From NCBI GenBank assembly GCA_033558025.1, contig JAUCEF010000013.1, forward strand, positions 1,667,001 to 1,731,000: 64,000 bases of DNA, in the 5' to 3' direction. The DNA comes from Phytophthora sp. 'mugwort' (lineage: Eukaryota > Oomycota > Peronosporomycetes > Peronosporales > Peronosporaceae). The translations under genes were made by a program, and so were the position numbers. The notes below the pieces were generated by a model, which saw only the letters and a list, made by a program, of their open reading frames with translations, was not told the origin of the DNA and did not search any database. Position 1 is the stretch's first letter. Every line of letters starts with the position of its first letter. Shown one piece after another: positions 44,160 through 55,439 of the stretch.

Positions 44160-44324
44160 ATGAAGCCGCACACGCACGCCAATACCGTATTTCACAGTTT
44201 GTACGGGTATTACAAGCTCTGTTACACGAAGCGAGAACTAGCTGAGGTGTGGAATATGTCTAAAAAAAAGCAATTGATAAATGGACCCAAGCCTATGAGA
44301 GAACAGGAACGTTTAATCGAGTAA
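44160..44324 (+). pseudogene. N-terminal HTH fragment of a transposase-like protein
   Basis: 54-codon frame starting MKPHTHANTVFHSLYGYYKL, then CYTKRELAEVWNMSKK. The TKRELAEVW segment looks like the recognition part of a helix-turn-helix as in the first domain of mariner/pogo-type oomycete transposases. Nothing resembling the catalytic domain follows in the next 600 bp. Weak support. Confidence 0.35.
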
Positions 44325-44943
44325 AGCCCAGTTAGACTGCAAAGACGCCGGTAGTGGCGATCTTCTCGCCGAAGCATAGCGTACTTGGTACGGTGAAGCA
44401 CGGCGTCGAGTGCGCAGGCTCAACTCTTATTGAGAGAATATCGTGGGGACGAGGCGTCCTTGTCGGGAGTTTGCCCTTCTTGGGTGCTGCAGCAAGTTGC
44501 CATCGGCAACGAAGTCGGTTAGTTTTGCACGGCCGAAGACGCACTGTTCAAAAGAATATTGTTATGGCTTTTCGCGGTTGGGGCAATTTGCTGGCGGTTT
44601 GCCAGGGTCGACGGCCCCGTTCGGAGAATTTGAGTAGAACTCACAATACATGTACATGTCTTCGTTGGACTCAACCGCGCCAATCTTCCTGTCTAAGGCC
44701 CTTGTTCAAGTGTCAGCACACGTTCTAAGCCGACATAGGGGTAGGTACGCTGGCACCTTGAAAGCGTTTTCTCCATTTGTCAGCTTACGGTGCCTTGCCT
44801 TGTCCAGGTGTGCACTAGCAAGCGGAGAAGCGCTACCAACCATATCATCTTAGGAAACCAGAGAGGAAACGCGCTCAAATGGAAGGCACCCACAACGTGC
44901 AGCGCTCCTCGCTATACTCGGATCCGCTCACCCCGCCGAGCTG

Positions 44944-45866
44944 ATGGAAGCTCAGCACCCGCCGTCTTAAGCCAACCAAGGGGCAGGCATTGTGGAACAG
45001 CGAGATGCCAACAGAGCCGTTGGACTGCAGAAACAGCAGCCTCGCAGTGCCGCGCGAGGCTCAAGGAGGGTTCATGTGACTCTTGACCAGCTCGGCAGAA
45101 GAGACTGGTGAGAAGGGACTCGCGCTTCAAAAGCCAAGCAGAAGGTTGGCAAGCGGCTCAAGTGGAGCAACGCAACGGTTGCAGAGCTGCTTTGCTTGCG
45201 TTTCAAGGACGATAAAGTGAAGAACCACATTGACTCTGCAGATACCAAGATTAAAAAGGCACTTGCGTAGCACTTCTTCACCAGCAAGCTGTCGCAGGCG
45301 CTGGGGGTAGTCATAACCCAGGAACAAGTACCTCGCTTTATAATTGCTAACTACTTGTTCCCGTGGGCTAAGCTATAATTTATATGCATACTTGGAACAG
45401 ATATGTCAAAAGTATAGGAAGCGTAAGTGTGTCTACCACAAGGAAAAAAAGAGAAATGAAGCAGACTGGCAACAATCCCTTGTCGCTCAAGGAGTTTGAT
45501 GATCAACTCTGGAGCATTGTTACTGACGCGTTTTCGTCGAAAGAAAGCCTGAGTGGTGCGACGCTGCTCGACACAAACGCAGAGCCAACTGAAGAAAGTT
45601 TGGACGAGGCCGAGGGGAATGCGGCCCCGGCAGCATCTCGAAGGAAGCTAGCACCAGTCGTGCAGCCAGCACAGGCAATGGAGAGCGGTATGACGGCAAT
45701 TGCAACGGCAATGGACAATCACCGCGCAAGTGATGATCACTTTCGTGCTCTTGCGAAGGCCATGGAACAGCAAACACGTTCTCTTGAAGCTCAGCAACAA
45801 GAGACACGTCGCTTTCAAGGGCTCCAGCTGCAGCTTATGCAGCGCTTGATGGACAAGACATCTTAG
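44944..45866 (+). pseudogene. Harbinger-type Myb/SANT-like ORF (element 3)
   Basis: From the ATG at 44944 one frame runs to about 45330 with three in-frame stops (after HPPS, after GRRDW and after KKALA). It includes KVGKRLKWSNATVAELLCLR and IDSADTKIKKALA, then SKLSQALGVVITQEQV, a Myb/SANT-like DNA-binding region. After a probable intron or slip, the frame 45384-45866 gives ETxNNPLSL-like TGNNPLSLKEFDDQLWSIV and a C-terminal coiled coil rich in Gln (EQQTRSLEAQQQETRRFQGL). Like element 1 it is convergent with a Harbinger transposase remnant. Confidence 0.65.
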
Positions 45867-45931
45867 TAGTTAATGCACGCGCGAAAAATTAGCAGTATCT
45901 ACATTGAGGTAACAAAATTGTTGCTGTATTA

Positions 45932-46400
45932 TCAACTCAAGTAGAACGCATCAGCTAGGTCATTGCGCTTCACTATCCCTTGCAAATTGGACAGTGGCCT
46001 CTCGAGATCGCTTAAGGCTTCACTGGGTCTTGGACGCTCCACAAAGCGAAGTGGGTCGTTCTCTCCTACAATGAATGAGTCGCCTAGAATAATAAGCAGA
46101 TTATGAAACACTGCGCAGTTCACGATGCAAATATGAGACGAGGACTTCTGCTCTAGCTTGCCCAGAAGTACTCTAAAACGATTTTGGAGGCGTCCAAAGG
46201 CCGCCCTCAACTACGGTACGAGTGCGAGAATAAATTTTGTTGTAGCAGCCGCTGCGTGGGTCTTCCACTGCTTCGTTCTCCGGAAATGGGGTTAGCAGAT
46301 GAGCTCATATCTTATAGCCAGCATCACTTAGTAAATGCTTACCTGGTGGAACATAAGAAGTCGGTCCGAAAAATTGTTTATCATGTAGAATAATAATTGC
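45932..46400 (-). pseudogene. C-terminal part of a Harbinger transposase (element 3)
   Basis: Minus strand, in order: FFGPTSYVPPGKHLLSDAGY and KI, then a stop, then AHLLTPFPENEAVED (46370-46265), the second-Asp region; YNKIYSRTRTVVEG; and, after a one-base slip near 46195, AAFGRLQNRFRVLLGKLEQK, the Glu region. The tail runs to 45932. The N-terminal half is absent at about 46400, where unrelated sequence begins. Confidence 0.8.
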
Positions 46401-46634
46401 AGTTCGTGTTGTCGTTTGCTAATGGAAGTTTCTTTTTCTTCAAGTATGGGTGAAGTCGGTATTCTAATAGACGCTAATAAGCGTCGCAGCGTAAGAGGGA
46501 ACCGAGAAAGTCAGATCCGGTGATTGGCCCGTTGCAGGAATTCCTATCCGCTTTGCTATCATCAATGAGGCCATGTGGCCATTCTCGGCTGTTTATCCGG
46601 CCGTACGAGCCCACGCAGGCAGCAGTCGTTGACG

Positions 46635-48299
46635 ATGACCACCACGTCCCCGTCCGAGGGTTTACCCAAGCTGAATCTGGATGACCACCTCGAGCCGGGC
46701 GACAGCTCCTCTTCACTGATTGTCGACGCGTCTTCCAGCTCGACGGTCGTGTCGGACAATAGCAAGACGAGCAAGACAAAGACCAGAAGTCTTTCGAAGG
46801 AACTCGATAAAAGCCACGTCCAAGTCGGAGCTAATGACAAGACTGGACTCTCTAGAGCTCAACAGTTCGGCAACTGGGTGCAGCACCTACGCGATACGTT
46901 CGGTTCCGCCTTCCTGGTACTGATCACGGTAGTGTACGTTGTTCAGGGCTTTTCCAGCTTCACGGCGCTCGCTGTCAACTATTTCTTTAAGGACAATTTG
47001 GGCCTGCAACCGACGGAGTCGCAATTGCTGCAGATGATCGTGAAGGTTCCGTGGCGAGTCAAGCCGATCTATGGCATTCTCTCGGATAGTTTACCATTGT
47101 TTGGCTATCATCGCAAGTCCTACATGATGCTGTGCAGTGTCTTACAAACGGCTGCGACGCTAGTGCTGGCAGTGCCGGATCTGGTCACCACCCCCACTAT
47201 TGCGGTGCTCATGCTTATGCTCCAAAGTCTCTCGGTGGCGGTGATCGACGTGGTAATTGACGCCAGAGTTGTGGAGATTTCGAGACTGGATCCCGAGAAT
47301 GGAGCCAATGATCTACAGTCTTTATCGTGGATAGCAACGTCGCTGGGTGGGATGCTCGGTGCCTTCCTGTCTGGCCCCGCGACGGACGGCCTGGGTGTGC
47401 GTGGGGTCTTTTTTACTGCTGCATTAGGTCCGCTTACCACTTTAATGCTCGCTATGTTCATGGACGAGTCGAAGAGTACATTGAGCAAGCGAGACTTTGT
47501 GTCGTCAGCGACCAAGCAGCTCCGCCAGCTCAAGACTGCTATTTGCACTCCTGTCGTGTGGATGTGTGCACTCTGGGTCTTTATCTCGCATGCTATTAGC
47601 CCAGCGTATACGCAGATTCTCTTCTTCTTCTCAACAGATGTGCTGCACTTTACCCCCGAGTTTTTGGGAACTGTGTCGGCCATCGGCTTTCTCTTTCTCA
47701 TGACAGGAACAATGTTGTACAATACGTTCTTCACGAACGTGTCATTCCGAAAGATTTTCCTGGTCGCGCAGCTCTGTTTAGCACTCGTGTCGATGATAGA
47801 CGTCATATTGGTGACGCGTGCTAACCTCAGCGTTGGCATTCCAGACAAGGCCTTTGTGCTGGGTGACCACGTGGTCACAGATGTCATCGGACGATTAAAG
47901 ACAATGCCGATCATGGTCTTATGCGCCAAGTTGTGTCCCAGGGGGATCGAGGGCACGTTGTTTGCGCTGCTCATGTCCATTTCCAATCTCTCGTACAGTG
48001 TGAGCGAGTTTTGGGGTGCGTTTGTGTGCGACTGGATGGATATCACCAAGGACAACTACGAAATGTTGTGGCTAGCCATCGCCATACGTAGCGCACTCAA
48101 GGTGGTGCCGATTTTCTTCCTCTTCCTGATCCCATCTACAGACCCACAAGAGATTATTGACAAGCTGGATTTCAGCTCGCCAGCGAGTGACAACCACGAG
48201 GACGGACACTCTGGCACGATTCGAGACGATCATCGAGTAGACACTTGCTCACCGTCGGAACAAGTAGTGTTGAAAAGCACAGCAGCCTCCTTTGTTTGA
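46635..48299 (+). CDS. BT1/FBT-family (folate-biopterin type) MFS transporter
   Basis: 554-aa membrane protein in one exon. The ATG at 46635 is used because the frame upstream starts only with GTG. A Ser-rich cytosolic N-terminus of about 75 residues precedes 12 predicted membrane helices. Family marks: helix 1 ITVVYVVQGFSSFTALAVNY, the loop WRVKPIYGILSDSLPLFGYH (about 140-160), and VAVIDVVIDARVVE (about 196-210). The KPxYGxxSDxxPxxGYxRrxY box is diagnostic of the BT1 family. Members in trypanosomatids and plants carry folate or biopterin; oomycetes have many paralogues, so the substrate is open. The C-terminus is acidic and hydrophilic. The gene is intact and lies alone between a transposon block and the convergent PI4K gene. 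Confidence 0.9.
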   Translation: MTTTSPSEGLPKLNLDDHLEPGDSSSSLIVDASSSSTVVSDNSKTSKTKTRSLSKELDKSHVQVGANDKTGLSRAQQFGNWVQHLRDTFGSAFLVLITVVYVVQGFSSFTALAVNYFFKDNLGLQPTESQLLQMIVKVPWRVKPIYGILSDSLPLFGYHRKSYMMLCSVLQTAATLVLAVPDLVTTPTIAVLMLMLQSLSVAVIDVVIDARVVEISRLDPENGANDLQSLSWIATSLGGMLGAFLSGPATDGLGVRGVFFTAALGPLTTLMLAMFMDESKSTLSKRDFVSSATKQLRQLKTAICTPVVWMCALWVFISHAISPAYTQILFFFSTDVLHFTPEFLGTVSAIGFLFLMTGTMLYNTFFTNVSFRKIFLVAQLCLALVSMIDVILVTRANLSVGIPDKAFVLGDHVVTDVIGRLKTMPIMVLCAKLCPRGIEGTLFALLMSISNLSYSVSEFWGAFVCDWMDITKDNYEMLWLAIAIRSALKVVPIFFLFLIPSTDPQEIIDKLDFSSPASDNHEDGHSGTIRDDHRVDTCSPSEQVVLKSTAASFV

Positions 48300-48994
48300 A
48301 GCTGTAGCAATATTTGGGAATGGAGGCCACGCTGTATTAACTAAGGCCAGACTGCAGGATCGAGTATCCACAACTGTAGCAAGTCTATGAGCGCACGTGC
48401 TGTGGGACAATCTAGCTTGCCAACTTGCCATTAATTGGCTCATTTATTTTTGGGTTACCCTACCCAGGTATATTGGCAAATAACGAACTGGAGACTTTAT
48501 CCCTTAATCAGAAATTGTTGTAGTGATTTGAGCGTCGATTCGAGCATGATGAACAAGTTGATCAGAGCGTTGAACATTGTCGCCTAGATGACGCACAGTC
48601 CACCACAACAGACAGTAAAGAAGCAAATGGAAACTCTTCCTATTGTTTGCGCAAGACAAAATTGTCTCATCTGGACCTTTGGACAGGTTACGTTTATTGC
48701 ACGTGCATGCTTGATCGAGCCGTTAGTGAACATGTAAGAACCTCACTCGTGGTTGTATGCACTACGATTCTGGGTTCGGTGCCGTGCCTGGAATCATGAA
48801 ATTGCCTAAACTATCTCTGAAACGACACTATCGACCTTGCGAAGCGTGAAAATGTTTTGCTAATGGACGCAGGAGAAAATAGTGTTCCTACCTCTGCAAG
48901 CTAGTCGTTTATAAATCAAATCTTACTACTTCAAAGTACAAAGTACCTTCTACTAAATCAAAAATAACGGCTTCTGCTGCGGACGCCACATAAC
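48300..48994. other. Convergent intergenic region, no gene seen
   Basis: 695 bp between the BT1-family gene stop and the PI4K stop. No frame over 65 codons, no repeat and no RNA gene recognised. AT-rich near 48900-48965. Confidence 0.45.
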
Positions 48995-51900
48995 CTACAG
49001 TATTCCGAGACAAGCTCGTTGGTACTTGTCATACCAGCGCGTCCGCCAATTGTTAATGGATTGGTCGATCAGCTGGTTCACAAATACTTGGCACGTGCTG
49101 GTGCGAGCACCCGGTTTGAGTCGCGCACGAAGACCCTCAATCACCGCCTTCTTCCCGCCACCGAAGCACGGCAAGTCAGCGTTCCCGACTAACATCATCT
49201 CCACCAGCAGCACGATCTGGTCCATATTACGACGCAGTGCCAGATACGCGCGGATGCAGAGCGATCGGAAGTACCGGAACGTGGAGCTACGTGGACCACC
49301 CATCAGCTCGACGAACTCATCCGTGAGCTTGAACGGGGCCCGCTCAAAATTCCAGTTGCTGCCGGGGCTGTTGGTAAGCAAGAAACCGAAGTCGATATGG
49401 ATCACATGGCCGTTAGTATCCACCAAAATGTTGCCATTATGACGATCCTTGATCTGGAATACATAACAAACAATAGAGTAGGCTGCCAAGCTTTCCACAA
49501 AGTTTCGCTGAGCTCGAACGAATCCAGTGGTTTCCTTATCACCGTGAAGTCGAGTGTAGAAATCCAGGAGCGTGGTATAACCTGGGTCGTTGCGCTTGAG
49601 TGAATCAAGTGAGACAGTGTCAGGGACGGCCTCGATAAGGCCAGTTTTAGCTGACGTAGCTATCACGTTGTAGGGCCTAGTGCAAGGAAAAACGAACACA
49701 AATAGCAGTCAGTAATTAATCTTAAAAGTAACAGTTTCTCCAATGAGTACAAGACCAGATTTCTTCTTAAACCGTACCTCAAAGACAGAGGAAGCGAGTA
49801 TTCGCGGAAGATCCGGTCACATTGGGCAATGAGCTGCGCCGCAAACTGTTCCTGGCGCAAGTCATCGTTGCTCTTGACAATGACAGAGAGAAGACGCCAT
49901 CCAGGGTGATCACCGAACGGCGATTTGCGGCGAATGCGAGCTTCCTTCTCGCTCCAGCGCTCACGGAAAACGATCATGGGCTTTTCATCATCGGCCTCGG
50001 ACGCTCCGTGCTCCTCTTCTGCATCTTCCTCGCCTATAATAACTTCAGTCGCTTCTACATCCAATTCGTCATCCGTAGGACCATCTTCCAGGTCGAACTT
50101 TTCTTTCCAAGCTGTCGGGTCAGCGAAATCGAGGCTCACACTCAGATCACGTTGTCTTTGCTGGAGAACCGGTTCGTTCAGTGAGATGTGTTTACCCACT
50201 ACAACAGGCGCTGAGGGTTCCAAAGTACCGATGATACCTTGGCCGTCAATACTACCAGATAATGCAGCCATGCCATCAGTGACAGCAGAAGCATCCACGT
50301 CCTTTTCAACCAGAGCTGACCCTGCCAGTCCAGTCACCGGCTTGCGAGAAAACCACGACACAATCGAAGCTGGTTTGTCTGTGGATACCTTCGCAGGCGA
50401 AGGCTCCGGCTCCCACGCAACACTTTCCTCTTCCGAAAACAGCCCTTCGTTTGAGTCGGTCTCCTCACCGTCTGCATCTTCAGCCTCAACATCATTCGTA
50501 ACGCCAGACTCACGCGAAGACAGAGACTCGTCAGTTTCGTCAGCAGGGTCGTTGTCGGAAGGAAGCTCCTCCTTCGAGTCTGTCTCCTCTCCATCGGCAT
50601 CTTCCGCCTCAAGATCATCTAAAGTGCCCTCTTCACTTGGCTCCAGCGAAGAGACCGAGACATCTGTCCCATCAGCTGCCAGAGACGTTGCATCACTGTT
50701 TCCTTGTGACTTTTTTGCGAAGATAGACGCAAACATACCCACTGGAGCAGCTGATACTTCAGCAGAAGACTTATCTCCGTCACACTCTTCACTACTTGAT
50801 GCAGTTGTCTCTCCCTGCTTCACTTCATCCTTCACTGCGACTGAGATCTCTGGTGGATTAGAAGCAGGATCTGTGGACTTCTTCGAAAATAACGACGAAA
50901 AGAGACCTGGACTCTGAGTCAGAGGAGCAGAGGCAGTCTTATGTTTCGATGATGCTTCCCTTGTTGCTTCAATCTCGGCAGGTTTACACTCATTCAGTAC
51001 ATCTTCCTGATGGTGATCCTCGTTCTGGCTTAAGTTCACGTCCGAGTGCTGAGCAACCGCTTCGCGTTTGAGCTTTCTCGAGAATAATGACGAGAAAATT
51101 CCTCCATTGGTCAGAACTGGTGGAGAACTCGGGGCTGCTGACTCCGCAGTCATCATTTCGCGGGTTTGCGAGTCTCCTTCAGTTACTTCCTCAGCGACAT
51201 CGCAGGCTTCATTTTGTTCCACTTTGCCATCGTTCACAACACATCCAGTCGATATAGCCGACGTTGCTTCGTCAATGATGCTGTCAGAAGACGGTCTGTT
51301 CTCCATTCCTACTGCTTTAGCAACATCCTCGTCAGCATTGTTCTCATGCTGTGGTTCTTCTGACACAGGTTGCGTTTGAGTGACGCTGAAATCTTCGTCG
51401 GCTGCTTGCTGAGTCTTTTTTGAGAACCAAGACGAGTAAAAGCTGTCAAACTGCCCTCCCGATCGAGCTGAAGCGCTGGAAGAGTACTCTTTGATGCTGC
51501 GTCGCCGAGGTCTCGGCAAGTTCCATTGGCCCAGTCGTTCCTGCTGTTCCTCTTGAGCTTTCTGAAGATCTTCGTCCTCCTGGAAACTCTTTCTTGCTTT
51601 ACGCTTGCCGTCGTCTTTCTCGTCATCGCCATCTTCACCATCCAGAGGTTTAGCAAGTGGTGCACAAGCTCCCTGCACTGGTGCCGACGAGTCGGAAGAC
51701 GCCTGCCCCTTTTCCTCTTCGATTTCTGGCAGTGGAGAAGAAACACTCGGGGATGGCACTAAACTGTCAGTCGATGTGCTGCTTGACATGGGAGAGTCAT
51801 CCACTGGGATCAAGAGGTCCGAGTCCGTCTTCTTGAACGGCAATCGGAGTGAGAAGACGCGCGACTGGTTCCGATTAGTCTTCGATCTCCTCTTCTTTCG

Positions 51901-53274
51901 CTGTTTCTTCGAACTTGCTGTATGAGAGGGAACCGAGTAGTCGAGAACTTCCACACAGAGGAAATACGGCACTCGCTCTTTGGTAGAAAAGGTGAAACAC
52001 TCGTCCACCTGAATCCCCTTGACGCGGTGATAGGAATTGCCAATCGGCAGATAAATAACGTCTGAAGGAAGCATTTGCTCCTCAATCTGAGCCAGTCCCT
52101 TACGCAGTTCAACGTTCCTCTGAGGTCGCGGTGTGGGGATAAGCTTTTCTGCCAGATCTGTAAGCGCTTCGACGAACTTGGGTGTCTGTTTAAAGAGCGC
52201 AATCTGCTGCAAATTGCCTTCCTCCGTGCGTGCCTCATCTTGAATCGAGTTCCTCTTACTGAGTAAATGTCCTGCAAACGACTCGTCCGTCTCCAATGTG
52301 GTGGAATCCAGCTCGTTATCGGTGGGAAAGATGGTCGACCTCCTTCGCTGTAGATTGTCGGGCTTAACAACTGACACTTCTTCTTCACACAGGCCCTCGT
52401 TCATCAGCAAGGCGGGCACTCCCGCACGCATGGCGATCGCTGTAAGTAAGTCCGAATTCTCCTGATCCTGTGAAGCTGTGACGCTCAAGTACTCGGACTG
52501 ATACTCCTTGGCGTCGTCACAGAACGATCTCAAGAACCACGTGAGACGGTGAGCAAACGGCAGCGACTCGCCGCTTCTGGACATCAAGAAGCACTCAAGC
52601 TGATGCTGCTTAGCGTAGTTGCCATGCAGCAAGAATGTGCACAGCTGCGGGATATAAAACTCGAACTCAGTAGCGTTGGCGTCGTAGCTGCTGTAGAGCT
52701 GTTCGACCACATCCTGGTGGGCGTAGAGCTTCAAGACCAAATGAAAGACGTCGTCCTGGGCCGAATCGTCTTGATTCTTAGCCCCTGCGAGTCTCACCAT
52801 CGTGCTGCGAAGCTTCTCGTCCCAAAAAACGCGGAACTTCTCGACATTCTCGCATTCCTGTTGCGTCCTTGTGACCAGCACTGAGTCGCGCGGTGTGGAG
52901 CTCGCAGACGACGTGCGCGTAGTATCAGCAGTGCTGGATCTGTCCTTGGTCTTCTTCTGCGGGTTGTGGGGCTTTGAGGACCGGCGAAAGACCGAGTTGC
53001 GCACCTTGGAGGGTAGCGCGATGAGCGAGAAGCGCGGGGCCGGCTCGGACGAGCTGGACGTGCGCCAGTCGCTCTCGTCCATCCCCCAGTCCTCGCTGTG
53101 GTTGTCATCGCTGCTCTCCTCGTTAAGTTGCAGGCGCTTGGGCGGTGGTGGCACCGAGTCCTCCTCCATCTTCGTCACCCCCATCATCAATGGAGTAGGA
53201 TGGAGAATATTGGGCAGTGGGGGTGTACTGATATTTTGTATTGATTCGAGGTACTGGTCGTTTTTTTTTCGCAT
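48995..53274 (-). CDS. Phosphatidylinositol 4-kinase, type III beta class
   Basis: Makes PI4P at Golgi-type membranes. Two exons (53274-49778 and 49676-48995) and a 101-nt intron (49677-49777) give 1392 aa. The splice joins EYSLPLSLR to PYNVIATSAKTGLIEAVPD, the PI4K hinge. A helical lipid-kinase-unique region lies at about 150-260 (LYAHQDVVEQLYSSYDAN, ending LTWFLRSFC). The kinase domain starts near 1100 (GWRLLSVIVKSNDDLRQEQF) and contains the catalytic loop KDRHNGNIL and HVIHIDFGFLL. MGGPRSSTFRYFRSLCIRAY and the short end YDKYQRACLGIL are typical of PI4KB/Pik1. The 600-residue linker is acidic and carries five FSxFxxK-like motifs and a duplicated acidic block. The upstream frame extends two codons to a GTG, so the ATG at 53274 was taken; a start at the MMG about 30 codons later is possible. 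Confidence 0.93.
49677..49777 (-). other. PI4K intron
   Basis: 101-nt GT-AG intron (GTACGG to GCACTAG on the minus strand), phase 2. It restores the conserved LPLxLRPY hinge sequence of type III PI4-kinases. Confidence 0.92.
50336..51455 (-). repeat. Five FSxFxxK-like linear motifs in the PI4K linker
   Basis: Coding sequence for five related short motifs, each preceded and followed by acidic or Ser-rich spacer: FYSSWFSKK (51407-51452), GIFSSLFSRK (51060-51106), GLFSSLFSKK (50875-50911), GMFASIFAKK (50705-50742) and SIVSWFSRK (50337-50374). Common pattern: hydrophobic-x-S/A-hydrophobic-F-S/A-K/R-K. Confidence 0.85.
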
Positions 53275-54317
53275 GTGCACCTATGTGTGACAGCCGGGGC
53301 AGTTTGAAGGGAACTGTACCGTTGTTGCGCGCTGTACTGCGCCTTTCACTGATGACGGTTAATAGTCAGTTTCAGTAATGTCCCCCGTATCTGGCAACAA
53401 ATGTCTACCGCAATGACAAAATAAGGTATCTCTCTGCGAATGCTACCAGCACTGGAGTTGCCCTTGGTCATTCAGCCGAGTCCAAGCAGGGCGGACTATG
53501 GTCTGCCTGGCACGCGTCCCCGTCGTGTGTGATGTCGCCAAAGACCTTCACTCCGGACGAGCACAAAGGCCAGGGATGTGAGGCTGGTCGGCCTGGACCA
53601 GGTGAAAAGACATGGTTGCATTCGTGTTGGCCCTGAACAGCCGACTCGTATAAGGCAGGACCTGCAATGTACTAAGTATGGCGATTGCCTTTGCGGCAAA
53701 CTTCCGAGTCAGAGCCGTCGTGGCGCCGCCGCCGCTCCTGGCTCGACATCCTAATACTACATGTAATGTACCGTATTTAGACGAAGCAGCGCTCAAAGCT
53801 GTGGGCTCGATCTCCGAAGACGATTTCTCAGAGTGCCGATCCCGACGGCGTGCCTCGCGCGGCAACGACGCGAGGCCGCGGCAGTAATTCAATTTCAATT
53901 ACATGTACCAAGAGCACGCTGGTGGTTGTTGGCGGGCTAGCATCCCGCTACTGCGCATCACCGACAAGCGCTGATCTCACGCATCCAACGGTAACTAGAC
54001 TCTTGCGGTCGACTGTCATGTCGCTGCCGAGAAGCACCGATCTGACGGACACGCGGCTGGCGCCATGTAGCGGCACGAGCGTGGAGCGCATTGAAGACCG
54101 GACAAGTTGCAGTTGCGGGCGTGCCTTTTTCAGTTTTGACCAACCGCAGTCATCGTCTCGTCTAACTGGTCAAAACCAATCACCATCTGCCCTCTCCACT
54201 TCAGTGACGGTTGACAGTTAGTGACACACCAGTAACACGTGGCATCGCCGACTCGACACCGCCGGCCTAGACCATTCCTCGGCTAGCCGCGTTCCGTGCC
54301 AAGTCCGTCTTCCGACC
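53275..54317. promoter_or_regulatory. Divergent intergenic region between PI4K and SPP
   Basis: 1043 bp between two divergent start codons. Open frames exist on both strands (53678-53887 plus, 53898-53548 minus, 53850-54221 plus) but overlap and match nothing known. Just before SPP, CTAGACCATTCCTCGG (54267-54282) resembles an initiator. It probably contains the two separate promoters. Confidence 0.4.
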
Positions 54318-55439
54318 ATGATCGACTCGGTCCAGAGCGGCTGCTATGTGGCGCTCATCTCGCTGATGCTGGTGTCCAACTTCGTGATCATTCCCGTGCC
54401 CGTGCAGCTCATCACGGCGGCTTCTGCCATTGTTTACATCGGCTCGACGCTATCGCTCAAGCTCAAGCATGCGCGCGAGGCCAGTGGCGAGAAGAACGAG
54501 GAGGTCATGAAGGCCGAGGATGCCTACATGTTCCCGCTTCTGGGATCGGGCGTGCTGCTCGGACTTTACATTCTCTTTAAGGTCTTCGACAAGGACCTAG
54601 TCAACCTGCTGCTCACGTCGTACTTCGCGCTCATCGGCGCTTACAGCCTCACGGAAGCTTTCAGCCCGCTGCTGTCCAAACTGCTTTTCAAGAGCAGCCC
54701 CAAGGTCTACACACACAACATGAAAGTGCCTTTCTACGGCGTTTACAAGCTCGAACTGTCCACGGCCTGGATGCTCACCTTCGTGTTCGCGGCAGCCTTC
54801 GCCGCTGCCTGGTTCCAGACCAAGCACTACCTGCTCAACAACATCTTCGGCATCTCGCTGTCCATCAAGGGCATCGAGTCGCTGTCGCTAGGCAGCTTCA
54901 AGGTGGGTGCCATCCTGCTCTGCGGCCTTTTCTTCTACGACATCTTCTGGGTGTTTGGCACGGACGTCATGGTCACCGTGGCCACGTCGTTCGATGCCCC
55001 GATCAAGCTCATTTTCCCTCGCGAATTTGCTACTGAGACGGAGAAGCAGAAGAACTCGATCCTGGGTCTGGGTGACATTGTAATCCCTGGTATTTTTGTT
55101 GCCTTGCTGCTGCGCTACGATGCGCACCGCGCCAACGTGACTAACAGTGACCAGCCGTTCCCCAAGCCGTTCTTCCACGTGAACCTGCTGTTCTACATTC
55201 TCGGTCTGGTGGCCACGGTGTCGATCATGTTCATATTCAACGCCGCGCAACCGGCGCTGCTTTACCTGGTGCCAGCATGTCTGGGCTCGGCGCTCGTGAC
55301 GGCACTCGTCCGTGGCGAGTTTAAGGAGCTACTCGAGTACTCGGAAGAGGAAGAAGAGGACGACAGCGACAGCCAGGACGACAAGAAGGCCGTCGACAAG
55401 AAGGACGGCGACGACAAGGAGGGCAAGAAGTCCAAGTAA
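54318..55439 (+). CDS. Signal peptide peptidase (presenilin-type aspartyl protease)
   Basis: 373-aa ER intramembrane protease of the SPP/HM13 family, which cuts leftover signal peptides in the membrane. The catalytic Asp pair is present: FFYDIFWVFG with Tyr207-Asp208 and LGLGDIVIPG with Asp253. QPALLYLVP (Gln311 onward) has the conserved PAL motif. About nine membrane helices are visible, with no cleavable signal and a short lumenal N-terminus. The C-terminal tail is highly acidic then Lys-rich and ends KKSK, which fits the KKxx ER-retrieval signal of SPP and separates it from endosomal SPPL2 proteins. Single exon, intact, GC-rich like other highly expressed genes here. Confidence 0.96.
   Translation: MIDSVQSGCYVALISLMLVSNFVIIPVPVQLITAASAIVYIGSTLSLKLKHAREASGEKNEEVMKAEDAYMFPLLGSGVLLGLYILFKVFDKDLVNLLLTSYFALIGAYSLTEAFSPLLSKLLFKSSPKVYTHNMKVPFYGVYKLELSTAWMLTFVFAAAFAAAWFQTKHYLLNNIFGISLSIKGIESLSLGSFKVGAILLCGLFFYDIFWVFGTDVMVTVATSFDAPIKLIFPREFATETEKQKNSILGLGDIVIPGIFVALLLRYDAHRANVTNSDQPFPKPFFHVNLLFYILGLVATVSIMFIFNAAQPALLYLVPACLGSALVTALVRGEFKELLEYSEEEEEDDSDSQDDKKAVDKKDGDDKEGKKSK

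Noticed and set aside
46575..46634. Twenty extra N-terminal residues on the BT1-family transporter
   Set aside because: They would require a GTG start; the first in-frame ATG is at 46635. The same reasoning moved the starts of the DGHHR protein (56171), PI4K (53274) and the coiled-coil protein (32592).
53678..54221. Overlapping open frames on both strands between PI4K and SPP
   Set aside because: Several phases are open at once in GC-rich sequence, no domain is visible, and the region must hold two promoters.
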